The position numbers and the translations under genes were made by a program. Positions 41,801-53,967 of a stretch of DNA of 64,000 bases are shown piece by piece. This DNA comes from Hemibagrus wyckioides (Eukaryota > Chordata > Actinopteri > Siluriformes > Bagridae). How positions within the stretch are numbered: the first letter of the stretch is position 1; each line of letters opens with the position of its first letter. The stretch is taken from positions 4,363,259 through 4,427,258 of the forward strand of contig NC_080714.1 in NCBI RefSeq assembly GCF_019097595.1, read 5' to 3'. The notes beneath the pieces are model-generated. The model did not search any database. It saw only the letters and a list, made by a program, of their open reading frames with translations, and was not told the origin of the DNA.

Positions 41801-44800
41801 AGAAAGGTGTATTTCCCCTGAGCCAGAAAGAAGTCCCTCAACAGGATCGTGTCCTCAAGAACAAGTGCCAAGCAGCCTGGACTCTCGTATCAAAATGCTC
41901 TTTGGTACTCAGAGTCCAGATGCAGAAGAGAATGAGGAGAATTCAAACTCAGAAGATCAGCTTTCCCTAAACATTCCTCAGCTGTCCTCCAAATCTGGAC
42001 TGCCTTCTCCTCAATCCCCTGATGCCTCACCTACCCCGAATTTCCCTGCAGCTTCCAGTCACTGTAGTTCCACACAGCAGACTTCATTTACAATGGGGTT
42101 TGAAGACGTGAGTCCTTTTCCACTTCCGGACTCGACAGAGGAAGGAGAAGAAACTCGACCAAGTAACGAACATCTGTCCAAGATACCTGTCATTTCAAAC
42201 GTCTGTTCAACATCACGGCCGGCTCAGCAACTTTCTCACCAATCAGCTATGGTAAAAACTCCTTCATGGTTTTATCCCAAATGTGCTTGTCAGTGTTGGC
42301 TGTTTTAGAAGTTTTACTAAAAAATGGAACTGGTGCTTTCACAGCATGGAAAGTGAATGCTATTTTGGTGTACTTAGGTAGAAAAGGTCACTATTAACAA
42401 GTTTTCCTCACCAGATGTAAGGCACCAGATTCAGATGCAGCTATGGGTAAAATAGAATCTTGCAAAAAAAATCCAATACATAATCCAAAAACCTGAAAAT
42501 TCCATTGTGTTATCCTTACACCCTATTCTCCCTGAGTCTCTAAGTATGTCTTGACAGTGTTTTACAAGTGAATGCTTTTATTTTCTCTTATAGAATATAC
42601 TGCCTCTAAGACAAGAAGCTTCTGATCAACCTGTTGCATCCGGGACCTGTTCTTCACCTGCTGCTTCTGTATTCCCATTACCTCCTCCTCCAGTTCTCCT
42701 ACCACCACCAGGCTTTCCTACTGTACCACCACCAGTTCTGCCACCTATGTGTGGACCTTCACTCCCTGTACTACCCCCTGTACCAGTTCGAATCACTCCT
42801 CCTCCTAACCTTTCTGTATCTCCATCGCCTTTCTGCCTGGCACCACAAATCCCCTTAGGACAAATAAACAGGCCCCTGAGGTGGACTAACCCTCCAGCAC
42901 CTCCTCCTTCTGCACCTCTTCCTATCCCGACCAGAATAACCCAGGGGAAATCCCACACTGTTTTCCCAACTCCTTTTTCCATTCTTCCTCCCCCGACACC
43001 CTTTACAGGTATGGACGGAGTGAGACAGGCATGTCCGACTTTTAATTCAGCTGCTGTTCCTGGCTATAGGGCACCATGGCCCCCCTCGCTCCTGCCTGTG
43101 TTTGACCCTTCAGTGCCACCTCCGGGGTACTTACCTGTGACCAAGTCACTCCACATGGCCACGGTGGATGGAGTGATAGCTGCTGTAGCAGCAGAACTCA
43201 GGATCATAGTGAAAAAAGACATTCATCGCAGGATAGTTGAAGGCGTTGCCTTTGCAGCATTTGATCAATGGTGGGATGAGAAGGAACACACCGCTAAGGT
43301 AAAAAAAGTCTGTTACAGATATACCACGAGCGCTCTGGAATTCTTGATTCTGATTTGTCAGAAGGTTTTGATTAGTTATCTATAGTTTGGAGCTCTCATA
43401 ACTTGTGATATTTGTTTGAAAGGTGACAATATTTGTTCCTCTCTCTGATTCAGATATCGATGGTTCCAGTGAAATCCGGAGAAAGTAAAGAGAAAGAGCC
43501 TGTGAAGCTCAGAGTTCTGGAGCCATGGCAGATCATGGAGAGTATGGGGACAGAGGGCACAGTACTAGGCACTGGACTGGGGTTGGGCGTCCGCTCTGCC
43601 CTCAAACTGCCTTCATTTAAGGTACCACCAATCATAAATATTTCTGATTAAACTAATAATGTGCCAGTATACAGAAAAAAGGCGGCTTTACTAAATAGTG
43701 CAATATTTGAGTACCTATTTTATACAGTTGTATACAATTGAGACTAATATATAATAAGTGCTTGCAATAATCTGAGAAACAAATGAGGATGGGGAAATAA
43801 AGGGTCTTCAGCACCAGGAAGTGTTGACAACAGTGAGGAAAGCAAATATATTTTAACTTCAGTTGTTTTTTTTGCTGCAGTTTTAGCTTGTTCATATAAT
43901 CAACAAGAAGGGGGTTAATCTGCATTATTTCTAAGTTTGTGCTGAAACAAAATAAGCCATGGAGTGATTTTAGGTGAGGAAACAGTAAAGGTTTAGAAAA
44001 AAACATCTACAAATTTTACTATTCTGTCTCAATCATTAGCTGTCTCCATCATTAGCTGTGCTTTTTGTGCTGGTAGTGTGTGTGTGAGTAGTGTGTGGAT
44101 GTACTGTGTTTTACCTTTGCTTTGGGTTGCTTACATGTCTTCTTACGATGACCTCTGGTATCCTTATTGCTTTAATTATTATATTCAGGTGAAACGAAAG
44201 GATCCGTCTGGCGAGGACCCTCTAGGGGCTAAAAAGTCACGTCCATCCTCTTCACCTGTTCACACACTCTCAGAGGAAACGGGTCAGTTCAGTGGTGTCA
44301 GTCAGCAATCCTTCACCTGCTTGTATCATACAGTGTCATTGCATGCAACAATACAGTAATACAAGACATATAAATAATATACAACAAATTATTAATAATA
44401 CAGTACATTTCTTTACTTGTTCAGCAGTAGGACAGGAGACACACATGCAGAATGAAGAAGCGATTGAGCCCCAAAAGGAACCGGAAGTCTCTGTGGTGAA
44501 ACGGCGCCATGCCAGACCTATGGAGCTGGACAGCGATGAGGAGGAGGAACAGGAAGAGGAAGAGGAGGAGGTGAAGACCTCTGGAAATGTGGAGGAGCAA
44601 GAAGAGAGCAAGAAAACAAATATTTCAAATACTGATAAGGTATAACTCACCTTGCTGAGATAAGAGTTTTGTTTCATCAGATAACAGCAATCTAACGAAT
44701 GATTGTCTTCTCCTGGTAAGGATGATGATGATGAGGGAGCTGGCGAAGGTGAGAGAAAGCAGGGGAGGTCTTCAGCTGTGCAGGTAGAAAAGAGAGAAGC

Positions 44801-47800
44801 GAGGATGAAAGGGATGACGGAGGATGAAACTCACTCAGGTAACAAAACAGCGATTACACAAACATTGTATGTCTTTTTATGTTTCTTATTACATTTAAAT
44901 CTCATGCAGTACTAATTATAAAAAAACAACTCTATCTAGCATCTTTACATATAAATAAAAGTCATCGCTTTGTTACATGTGAAGTAAATTCGTTTCATTG
45001 TTCCACAGAGGTGATTAGCATAGCATCATCAGAATCCTCCTCCATCACAGATTATGATTCCACACTCTCATCAAGAACTGATTCGAGCTCTTCTGACGAG
45101 AGTTGTTACTCGACTGACTGCGAGGAGTCTGTGGAAGATGACGAGGATGAAGGAGAAAGTCCATATTCTGAAGCTCCTGAAGAGGAGAGAGCAACTGAGG
45201 AGATTTGGATCTCATCAGATGAAGACGTCGAAGAATATGTGTCTCACACACCCGCTCGGTCTTCTGCGAACTCCTGGGATGACGAGCTCGTCCCGCCTCT
45301 GACTCCCTCTGCTCCGCTGTCTAACGACGGCGACTTCGACGACGCTCTGCTAGGTGAGAAATCAAATTCACCCATCGGAAAGGAATAGTTCTCTGTTCCC
45401 CAAAAGTTGTCAGCTACATGTTGGTGGCATTTCCATTAACATCATCTGCAACACACCCAAGGTCCTGCTTCCGAAACAGCATATATACACATGCACACAG
45501 CGCTGTAAGATTCTTGATTCTGATTGGTCAGAAGGTATTGATTGATTTTCCAAAGCAATAACTCTGACTGGCTTCAAGGCAGATTGGTATGGGAAAATAA
45601 TCAGCTTTGGGTCAGTTAAAGTAACTTGCCATAGGCTGTAAAAACACCATCCAGAGGTTGATTAATTTCTTTTAAAATGAACGACCCAGTTGTCGTATGC
45701 TTGACTTCATCTATACAATACATGTATAGCATGGTATAATTGCACTGAACACAATAAATATTTTTTACAAAAGCTAAATAACTAAACACATAAATGGACT
45801 TTACATTTAACTGATGGACATTTAATGACTTGTGTTCAGGTCAGACATGCAGTGTGTTTTATTTCTTAAATTTATTTCTCTGCCTTTGCAGACATTGATC
45901 CACAGGAAGAGCTGCGAGTGCAAGTATTACTACACAGCTATGGCTGCCAGGATCCAGTCACACAGCACTTATCTAACAAACTCGAGCTGTACGATCCGGC
46001 CCTGCTTTCTCCTGCCCACGAGCTGCCGGAGCTGCAGTGTCCACCATCGCCGACTTATAGAGAGATTTCCTCTGGTAGGATACACACGACTAACACTCTG
46101 ACCTAACATGAAAGTTGTTTCTGTAAAAAAACGTACCCAAACATTTTAATCATAATTATGTTATATAGATGATGTTCTGGATTATTTGACCTGGATTTTT
46201 AAATATGACTTTATATTGTTAATAACTGAGACGATTGAGACTAAGATAATATATATAGAAATATTTTACTGTAATTGATTTTTTAAATTTTTTTTTAAAT
46301 ATTTGCAGATGAAGGGTTGGAGACAGATACAAATGAATTACTTGAGGATTCTGTGAACCACAGACCCCCCACACCAACAGGCTCCCTGTCGGAAAGTGAG
46401 CCCGAGCTCGAGCTGAGGCACGGGTTATCACTCCCTGTTGCTGATGAGGTGGAACGGCCCTGTACTCCTGGAGGAGGTTGTGAAACAGAGACGGAAACTC
46501 CTGTTTTATCCCCTGCTCACACTCCTCCTCTCCCTCCTCCACCTTCTCCCACCGGCTTCCATTTTTTCCCCTCTCCTACACTGTATTTGTCTCCTCCTCC
46601 CCTCCCATCCTCCTATCCTGCCTATGAGGAAACTCCTAAAACACCAGGCAGGAATAACAGAGAGGAGCAGTTGTATCATACAGCAGCGATTACGCGAGAC
46701 GCAGTGCTGAGGATGACGACGCACAGCCCGTTCTCTCATTCCTTTCTCTCAGTATCGCCTCACACAGGAAGCGGGATTCCCAGAACTCCGGGACGAGACA
46801 CGAATCCATCCTCGCCTCATTCCGAGGACAGTGAAATCCAGTTTCAGAGGAGGGAGCGATGGCGAGGTCGCCGTCCAGGCTACTCGCAACAAATCCACAT
46901 CCACAGCACCAGCTCGTCTCCTTACACCTCCTCCTCTGATTCCTCAAATTCAGAGACACAAGATTTGAACCTCTCTACAAATCAGCTGGCATGTTTTGAT
47001 GATCTCAGAAAGAGAAGAGAGAGGATGCAACGCAAAAGGAGAATGATCCTCTCACAGAGAAACAGACGAAACAAAGACGATTTTCATCACCCGCCTGTGC
47101 GAGGTTCAGTCCCTAAATCATCGTATGATTTGACTCCGTATCTGAGCAGGGAACAGGCAGATCAGGCCAAAAAGCCGCTGCAGGGACTCGAGAACCGATT
47201 AGAAAACAGGCTTCAACAGGTGCCAACAGAAATCCAGAGACTCCCAGAACTGCTGTATCCATGGAGAAAGAGAAAATCCTGGCCTTACACGTCTTTGTTT
47301 GCCCCTCGGTCCAAACGGAGAGAAAGGCTACTCATCGACGCTGTCTGGACTAAAGGAGTAAACGTGGAGGAAATCGGCCATCTGAAGGCCTCATACGAGA
47401 AGATGCTGCTGCAAAACAACACCTTTGACTGGCTCAGAAGCACACACTGGGTCCCTCATCCTCATATCCTTACCTAAACTGTTCTACATTTTAGAAACAT
47501 TTAGTCTAAATGGATCTGCTAGTCAAATTAAGCAGTTTCAATTACATTTTTTCAATAGTCAGTTTACTTATAATGTAAAACATGAACAGGACCATTCAGA
47601 TTGGACCAAAATCAGAGCAAAAATAATACAGGCTTGATTATAAAGAAATGGGTTTTACATACACAGTAAGTAAGAGGAAGGTTTTAGGGAAGTGTTTTGT
47701 GGCCCAAGCGAGGCTCAAACTGGAATTCTTCAAACTCAGGAGACAAAACAGAGTCAGGGGGAAAAGCAAGTCTCATGCTTTTTACGCTTTTCTTTTCAGT

Positions 47801-49134
47801 TTTCCTTTTTTTTAATCTTCATTTTCCTTGTCTGCGTTTAGCCCTGATATACCATATCAGTAACCAACCCCTCTACAAACGTGTCCAAGCCTGGCCTTAA
47901 GTACCCTGCTTTGGCAGGTGCAGGCAATCCAGGTTAATCAGACCGGAGAATTTCTGGGCAGCTGTTCTGGTTTCCGTCTGACCGTTCAAGCTTTGCGCCG
48001 CTGTCGCCCTCTGCTGGCTGTCGGTGGTGTAGCGCGGCCTGTTACATGAGCAATTACATAAAACTGCTGTTTATTATCCCTTATCTTCACCTCTTTATGA
48101 TTTTCTAAGCTTTGTATAAAATTAAAGGGTCATTAATATTCAAACACTTTTTTATATTGACTGAAATGAACTGAACAGCAGTATTTTTAAGCTATTTGAC
48201 AGACCTAGTGTGTGAGTGTGTGTGTGTTCCTTGACTCCACTTTACCCAGCAGCGTTCCTCTGGAATGGCCACCAAAATTGCCAGGTGGGTCTCGCTATCA
48301 CATGACTGGATCCGCACGAACAGAGGGATATTACATCATCAGCAAAGGGGATAAAATGCGCTACCTCCGACACACACACACCGCCTCGGGAGAACTGACT
48401 GCAGACACTCAGGTGGGAATCGTTTGTGAAGGCAAAGTTGTAATATTACTGTCTATCCACACACACAGAGGGACAATAAAATAAATCAATAACAGGCTGA
48501 CTTTAGTTTAAGCATTTAATTCAACAGCTTAACAGGTGAGTATTAAGCACATTATGCACTACGTAATTGAAGTTCTTACAAAAAAAAGTAAGAATGAAGA
48601 TGGTGTTTATGAAATCTTCTGCATGTTCTTAATTTTTTGGCCATCCTATGTCATATCAGATGCTTGGTATTCACATATTGTTTTTTTTAAAGACTACACA
48701 ACATGACGTACGATGCAGTTTAATATTTGTGATTAATCATTTTACACAAACCATACATAGATCTTAAAGGTCTTTAGAGCAAACATTAAATATTCAATAC
48801 TGTGACTATTGATTCATTTTATGAATTCTGTATCCACGTAATTTAAGAATGTTCCAGCTCAGCTTCCCTCCTCATCCCGTTCCGGCTCGGATTTCCGAGC
48901 TGAACAGCGGCGCCTGCTCTCCTCCTTCAGCTGTGACAGCGACCTGCTCAAGTTCAACCAACTGAAGGTGAGACTCACACGGACACAGTCTGAATCCTAT
49001 ACCACACATCTTACCATGAAATAAACAATTGCTAATTTTTTTTACACTTTACACTGGACTGGTGATCTTTTCACATCTCACTGGTCCTGGGATATCATCT
49101 GATTTATTTTACAGCTGTCACATATACATGACTA

Positions 49135-49169
<35 letters not shown>

Positions 49170-51158
49170 GCGTACATGTGCTGTGTTGTTAAATTCAGTT
49201 CCGTAAGAAGAGGCTGCGCTTCAGCAGGAGTCGGATCCATGACTGGGGATTGTTTGCAGAGGAGCCGATAGCTGCTGATGAGATGGTGATCGAATACGTC
49301 GGCCAGAGCATACGGCAGGTGAGACAAACCATAGTGCACACGAGCTCACAGGTCAATGGTTATTCCTCTCAAACAGCTCAGATATTTAGTGAACAATGTT
49401 TTTTACTTACTAAACATATCTAAAACATACACAAACCAGGAATAACATTATGACCAACTGCGTAATATTGTGTTGATCCCCCTTTTGTTGCCAAAAAACA
49501 CAAGAGCTGCAGTTTTGGAGATGCTCTGATCCAGTGGTCTAGCCATCACAATTTGGCCCTTCGTCAATCTCTCTCAAATCCTTACGCTTGCCCATTTTTC
49601 CTGCTTCTAATACATCAACTTTGAGGACAAAATGTTCACCTGCTACCTAGTATATCCCACCCACTAACAGGTGCCATGATGAGGAGATCATTGTCTTATT
49701 CATTTTACCTCTCACTGCTCACAATGTTATGCCTGATTGGTGTATGTCTAGTTCTCCTTCATATCAAGTATAGTTCTTTGCTTCAATTTTATATGTAGGC
49801 TAATGTATCAAAGTCCTATAGCTAGTTCTGAAGCTACATTGCGTGGCAACTTGCTACTACATTCTAGATGAAAACTGCTGGTTGAGATTTCAGAAAGTTT
49901 CTCCAGCAGATGAAATAAATATAGTAAAAATAAATGGACTAAATGCAACAAATCAAATATCCTCTTCATTCTAACAATCTGAATAAAAAAAATTCTCAGA
50001 TTTAGAAGTGCATTCCATTTAAAGTAAAACCACTCGTCTTGGATTGCACATATAAATGAACTAAATTTAAGAACTAAGTTAAAAAAGATACATTGGGAAA
50101 TACAGTGGAACGTTAGCATACAAATTCAATTTGTTCCAAAGGCGAGTTCTTAAGGCAAATTTTTGTATCGTAAGGGAGGGCATTTGTATGCCAAGGTTCC
50201 ACTGTAATAAGAAAAAAGAAGTGTTAATAGAATTTGATGTTCAATATGTTATATGTCGTAACAGTACAAAATGCGCAAACATTAAGGAATGAAAAGTTTT
50301 GATAATTTCTCACTTCATGTCTTGTATAAAGAAAGTGGCCTTTTTTCTGGAGCTGCTGATGTTTGAACGCTGTCTTCAGGTGATAGCCGACATGCGAGAG
50401 AGACGATACGAGCAGGAAGGCATCGGCAGCAGCTACCTGTTCCGAGTCGACCAGGACACCATCATCGACGCGACCAAGTGCGGCAACCTGGCCAGGTTCA
50501 TCAACCACAGCTGTAACGTGAGTAGAGATCAGTACTTCAGTCAAGACCGAATGCAGAGTCAAAGTCCGTCTATTCAATGTTTAAAAACCATAACCAAAAA
50601 ATCTAAATAATCATTTTAGTTTTGCTGTAAACTTAGCTGTTAGTCAGTCCTCATTAAATTTCATGTATTTATTTTTGAAATTTTGCTCATTGTTTTAAAG
50701 GTAGCTTTTACTCAGTTGATAAGAATAATTGATGATAATTGAGCTCCACAGTATTGTTGTTCCTGCTTTAGTTTTTTTATTCAAGAATCAGTCTGTTATT
50801 AAAGTTTTAATCAGAGGTTAATGTCCATTCAAAGCTAAACGTTTGGCTGACTTACTAAGCCATATTAAAAAAAATGTATAATAAAAATAACACCTAGAAA
50901 AAGCTCTGTGTTCCACACTTACAGTTTACCAAAATTATAATTGTTTTTTAATCATCTGTTTATTTTTCTCCTGTTCACTTTCAGCCAAACTGCTATGCTA
51001 AAGTCATCACTGTAGAAGCCAAAAAGAAGATAGTCATCTATTCCCGCCAACCGATCAGCGTCAACGAAGAGATCACGTACGATTATAAATTCCCCATCGA
51101 AGATGAGAAGATCCCCTGTCTGTGTGGAGCCGAAAACTGTAGAGGAACTCTCAACTAG
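35834..51158 (+). CDS. setd1b: SETD1B-like histone H3K4 methyltransferase
   Basis: Nineteen coding exons join in phase: 35,834-35,876; 37,503-37,627; 39,117-39,212; 39,326-39,590; 40,437-40,558; 40,911-42,251; 42,594-43,298; 43,454-43,621; 44,189-44,282; 44,428-44,639; 44,721-44,838; 45,009-45,353; 45,892-46,074; 46,309-47,463; 48,246-48,412; 48,848-48,967; 49,199-49,318; 50,380-50,517; 50,985-51,158. The protein has about 1,896 residues. In order: PNW...YRYDG N-terminus; RRM (about 98-175); low-complexity Ser/Thr/Pro region; Pro-rich region; [10 protein letters not shown] and WWDEKE block (about 860-895); acidic Asp/Glu region; N-SET; WDR5-binding Win motif GSARTE (Arg about 1682); SET (NHSC about 1835-1838, YDY 1871-1873); post-[16 protein letters not shown]. 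As the catalytic subunit of SET1/COMPASS it methylates histone H3 Lys4 in the nucleus. [10 protein letters not shown] and [15 protein letters not shown] favour SETD1B over SETD1A; a duplicate (setd1bb-type) is possible. Intron 14 is U12-type. Confidence 0.95.
36700..37205 (-). mobile_element. LINE 3'-end fragment with RT C-terminus
   Basis: A minus-strand frame (36,917-37,162) reads [20 protein letters not shown], then [13 protein letters not shown]. This fits the conserved C-terminal tail of L2/Rex-type non-LTR reverse transcriptases. After its stop comes a 3' region ending at TGCCAAATGCCAGAAATGTAAATG (plus-strand complement at 36,703-36,735). It lies in intron 1 of setd1b and is 5'-truncated. 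The tail resembles that of the SINE at 6,965. Confidence 0.7.
37206..39116 (+). other. setd1b introns 1 (end) and 2 around exon 2
   Basis: Apart from exon 2 (37,503-37,627) this is AT-rich intron sequence with no recognisable repeat or RNA. Exon 2 was found by its frame [12 protein letters not shown], which matches the start of SET1 proteins, and by an ACAG acceptor and a GTGAGT donor. Confidence 0.6.
39771..40253 (-). mobile_element. Decayed Tc1-type element in setd1b intron 4
   Basis: Terminal inverted remnants are TACATGGCCAAAAGTGTC on the left and CACATACTTTTGTCCATAT on the right. Read on the minus strand, the inside is a heavily mutated piece of Tc1 transposase with the segment around the second catalytic Asp and the NP-I-EH region still traceable, but full of stops. 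The left end and termini differ from the two other Tc1 families here. Confidence 0.75.
44425..44428 (+). promoter_or_regulatory. setd1b: NAGNAG tandem acceptor at setd1b exon 10
   Basis: The acceptor reads TTCAGCAG, giving two possible exon starts (44,425 or 44,428). Both keep the frame, and the choice adds or removes one alanine codon. Confidence 0.6.
47464..48245 (+). other. setd1b: U12-type AT-AC intron (setd1b intron 14)
   Basis: No GT donor restores the frame at the end of exon 14. The bases at 47,464 read ATATCCTTA, the minor-spliceosome 5' splice site. At the other end TTCCTTGAC (48,227-48,235) matches the U12 branch-point consensus TTCCTTRAC, and the intron ends in AC at 48,245, 11 bases after the branch A at 48,234. 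Joining 47,463 to 48,246 restores the frame. It also gives WVPHPPSS, which lines up with WVHHPPTS in vertebrate SETD1 proteins. The intron is 782 bp. Confidence 0.92.
49138..49169. repeat. ATT trinucleotide microsatellite
   Basis: About ten ATT units in setd1b intron 16, about 30 bp before the exon 17 acceptor. Confidence 0.9.
49427..49744 (-). mobile_element. Internally deleted Tc1-like element, copy 5 (setd1b intron 17)
   Basis: The ends carry CAGGAATAACATTATGACC and the complement near 49,722-49,744. It is the shortest copy: the left arm runs from GATCCCCCTTTTGTTGCC directly into ACACAAGAGCTGCAG, deleting all but the first part of the transposase. Confidence 0.8.
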
Positions 51159-51611
51159 ACCATCGACCACTGACCGATTGTGCCGTGCTACATGATGCCA
51201 TTGCTTTTTTAGCATCTGAACTCCTTCAGTACAGGTCACTAACCCTCCACGACTCCTAAAGATGTTGCAATGCTGTTTTAAACACCAGACCACAAGTGGT
51301 GTAAATTACAATACACAAGGGACTTGTAATGACTTGGTTACTTCTTTTAAGTAGATCATTGTAATAATTAATGACACAGTATGAATCACATCTTCAGAGA
51401 TATACATCCTAACAAAGAGGTGGTTATCTAATTAGAAACCCTAATCAACCTTCTATCTCCGGGGGGGATTCTATATTAAATCCAGAGATTGTGTGTACAC
51501 AATTAATTGTACAGTACTGTACAGTTATTTTTTCTTTAACACGCATAAAGCATTTGAATTCACTTCATCACACATCAGTCTGTGTGGTATTACACCTCAG
51601 CATGCAGGAGA

Positions 51612-51617
51612 AATAAA
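51612..51617 (+). promoter_or_regulatory. setd1b: Probable polyadenylation signal of setd1b
   Basis: AATAAA lies 454 bp after the stop codon, the first canonical signal downstream, so the 3' UTR is estimated at about 0.47 kb. Confidence 0.6.
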
Positions 51618-51739
51618 GTATATTTTCTTGCAGGAAGCATGAGTTCATGTCATCTCCATTTTTTCAGACAGAAATAAATGATTTTATTCATTTATTCGGG
51701 TCAGTCACTTTATCAAGGGGTCAATGGATACTCATTCAC

Positions 51740-51905
51740 ACTAAGGGGAAATTTAGAGCTTTCTGTCATGTATTGGCATGTTTACTGGAGGTGAGACTGA
51801 ACCGGAGAACCCACAGGACCTACATGGACATGCGGAGAACATGCGAAACCCCACACAGAGAGTAACTAACTCAGGATGAAACCTGGGATTCTGGTGCTGT
51901 GAAGA
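51740..51905 (-). mobile_element. Inverted SINE fragment
   Basis: On the minus strand the order of words is like the V-SINE/HE1-type SINE at 24,622 (the complement of ACATGCGGAGAACATGCG corresponds to its GCATGTTCTCC region). It is strongly diverged and truncated. Confidence 0.45.
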
Positions 51906-52010
51906 TGCATGTGCTACTAACTGGAGATATTTATGGACTTAAAAATAATTCTATGGGATTAAATGTAAAGGATGAACCGGTGTTTCCTATGTGTGAAGAG
52001 AAAAGATGAG

Positions 52011-52083
52011 TGGAGAATGCGGGCATCGATCCCGCTACCTCTCGCATGCTAAGCGAGCGCTCTACCATTTGAGCTAATTCCCC
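52011..52083 (-). tRNA. tRNA-Ala(AGC)
   Basis: 73 bases fold as a complete cloverleaf: acceptor GGGGAAT/ATTCTCC with one G-U, D arm GCTC/GAGC, anticodon stem CTCGC/GCGAG with loop TTAGCAT, and T arm GCGGG/CCCGC. A and B boxes are intact. An AAAA on the plus strand seven bases beyond the 3' end gives a TTTT Pol III terminator on the transcribed strand. This is the first of the Ala copies and is likely functional. Confidence 0.96.
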
Positions 52084-52573
52084 GGTTGGAAGTTTGTTTA
52101 ACTGGAATATCAACCAAGCTGTTTATGACTACTGTCTTGCACAATAGTCTCCTACCACAATTATTATCAACTATTAGGTTAAACACACTCGTTTCACAGC
52201 TGGATTAGTTTATCAAGTGTGTATTATTTTAGAAAATAATCTAGAATACTATCATACGGATATACATATACTCGCCAAGTGTAGTACCATAGTACTGTAC
52301 GGAGCTGCATGAGAGCCTGTTGACTATATCTTATGGTGGGATTAGTCCATAAATTTACACCGTAATTTATCATGAATTACATAATTTTATCATAGTAGGA
52401 ATAAATATAAAACCACTCATTCACTTAATCCCTTAACGAATCCTAACTTTCTTAATACGTATCCTAAAGGTATATTATGATACACACTTGCTTAATAATC
52501 TGAGTTTATAACGAAACATATTTATTTTATAAAGTTTATTTATAAAAAAATATTCAACGTTAAAAAGTGACTA

Positions 52574-52646
52574 TGGAGAATGCGGGCATCGATCCCGCTA
52601 CCTCTCGCATGCTAAGCGAGCGCTCTACCATTTGAGCTAATTCCCC
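52574..52646 (-). tRNA. tRNA-Ala(AGC)
   Basis: Identical to the copy at 52,011. A run of five A on the plus strand just before the gene (52,562-52,566) provides a T5 terminator. Likely functional. Confidence 0.96.
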
Positions 52647-52794
52647 GGATGTGCGGCCTTTTTTAGTATGTGTATATACAAGGTTAGAAACCGAATGCCG
52701 CTATTTTTGTTCTTGAACCTACATTCCAACGTCTTGGTTACTTTTTTTGCTTGATGAGAAAATTCACTAGAATACTCATTATAAAATATGTTAA

Positions 52795-53111
52795 AGATTT
52801 ACGTTGTTGCCGTCCGTGTGTAGTTATATTCAGAATATATCAGCGGTCTCTAAAATCCAATAGCACCATGCATTATGAACGTCGGATAAATTGTGAGCAA
52901 TTGTGAAAAATCACAAGCCAAACTTTCCACCAAATTGCTGCTGAGGCATAAGTGTACATACAAAGGAGCATAAGGCCCTTACTAGGTATATAATAAATAT
53001 GTTTTAATCGCTTATTGTATCGCTTTAAGGTCAAGGGTCACTGGAGTAATATGCCCTAAAGATTTCTTGTTTAGACGGAAGCAATATTAACTGGAGAATG
53101 CGGGCATCGAT
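52795..53111 (-). repeat. Spacer repeat with truncated tRNA-Ala, copy 1
   Basis: The spacer words TCCGTGTGTAGTTATATTCAG and GGTCTCTAAAATCCAATA recur at 53,595-53,700, so this is one of two diverged tandem units of about 0.8 kb. At its end, 53,092-53,111 keeps only the last 20 or so bases of a tRNA-Ala (TGGAGAATGCGGGCATCGAT), a truncated pseudogene. Confidence 0.75.
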
Positions 53112-53594
53112 AGTATGAAGTATAGTCAGTTCAGATTGCATATACCTGCATATACAGTTCATTGACAATTTAAAAGAAAAGAAAAGTATAGTAAGGTGTT
53201 TGGTCACCATGAGCCACCAGAACATCTTCAATGCTCCTTGACACAGAGTCTAGGCATCTCTGTAAGCAAGTTGGAGCACTGAACACATCTGAAAATATTC
53301 CCTCTGATAGAACACAGTCTCAACACCAAAGCCACGTAATAGATTTTCCTTTAATTTGTCAACCATCTGTGTATATCTATGGATGTCTATGTTGGTCACA
53401 TAATTACACAGTTTTTCTGGTATAGTCAACTTTCATAGATATGTGATATGTTACACGTGTATTGCAGTTTTAAAATAATTTTTTAATATAACAAAATCCT
53501 TTCTGAAGCACTAGATGACTGATAGACTCCTTTTTTACTCACAGCTATGATAATGTTTGAGGTGTTCATGGCAATGTGCTGGACTCCTGGACCA

Positions 53595-53967
53595 CGTTGT
53601 TGTCGTCCGTGTGTAGATATGTTCAGAATATATCAGTGGTCTCTAAAATCCAATATCACCATGTGTTTTGAACGTTGGACAAATTGTGAGCAATTTCTGA
53701 AGAAAAATCAAAAGCCGAATTTTCCAACACAATGCTGATGAGGCATAAGTCTACATACACAGAAGCATAATACCCTACTAAGTATATAATAAAAATGTTT
53801 TTTTAATTGCTTATTTTCTAAGCGAATCATATTTTCTAACATACCAAGCCTTTAACATCTAGCTGTCATTAAGGTCAAGGGTCACAGGATTAATATGCCC
53901 TGAAGATTTCACGTTCAGGATATAATATGCCCTAAAGATTTGTTGTTTAGATGGAAACAATGTTAAC
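53595..53967 (-). repeat. Spacer repeat, copy 2
   Basis: Diverged copy of 52,795-53,091, followed by a degenerate tRNA-Ala at 53,968. Confidence 0.7.

Noticed and set aside
42626..42982. 118-codon Gly-rich minus-strand frame
   Set aside because: Antisense of the proline-rich exon 7 of setd1b.
47446..48252. GT-AG reading of setd1b intron 14 from the GT at about 47,451 to the CAGCAG at about 48,252
   Set aside because: It gives an out-of-frame join with an early stop. The AT-AC pair restores frame and homology.
53092..53111. Complete tRNA at 53,092
   Set aside because: Only the last 20 or so bases of the tRNA-Ala are present; no cloverleaf can form.
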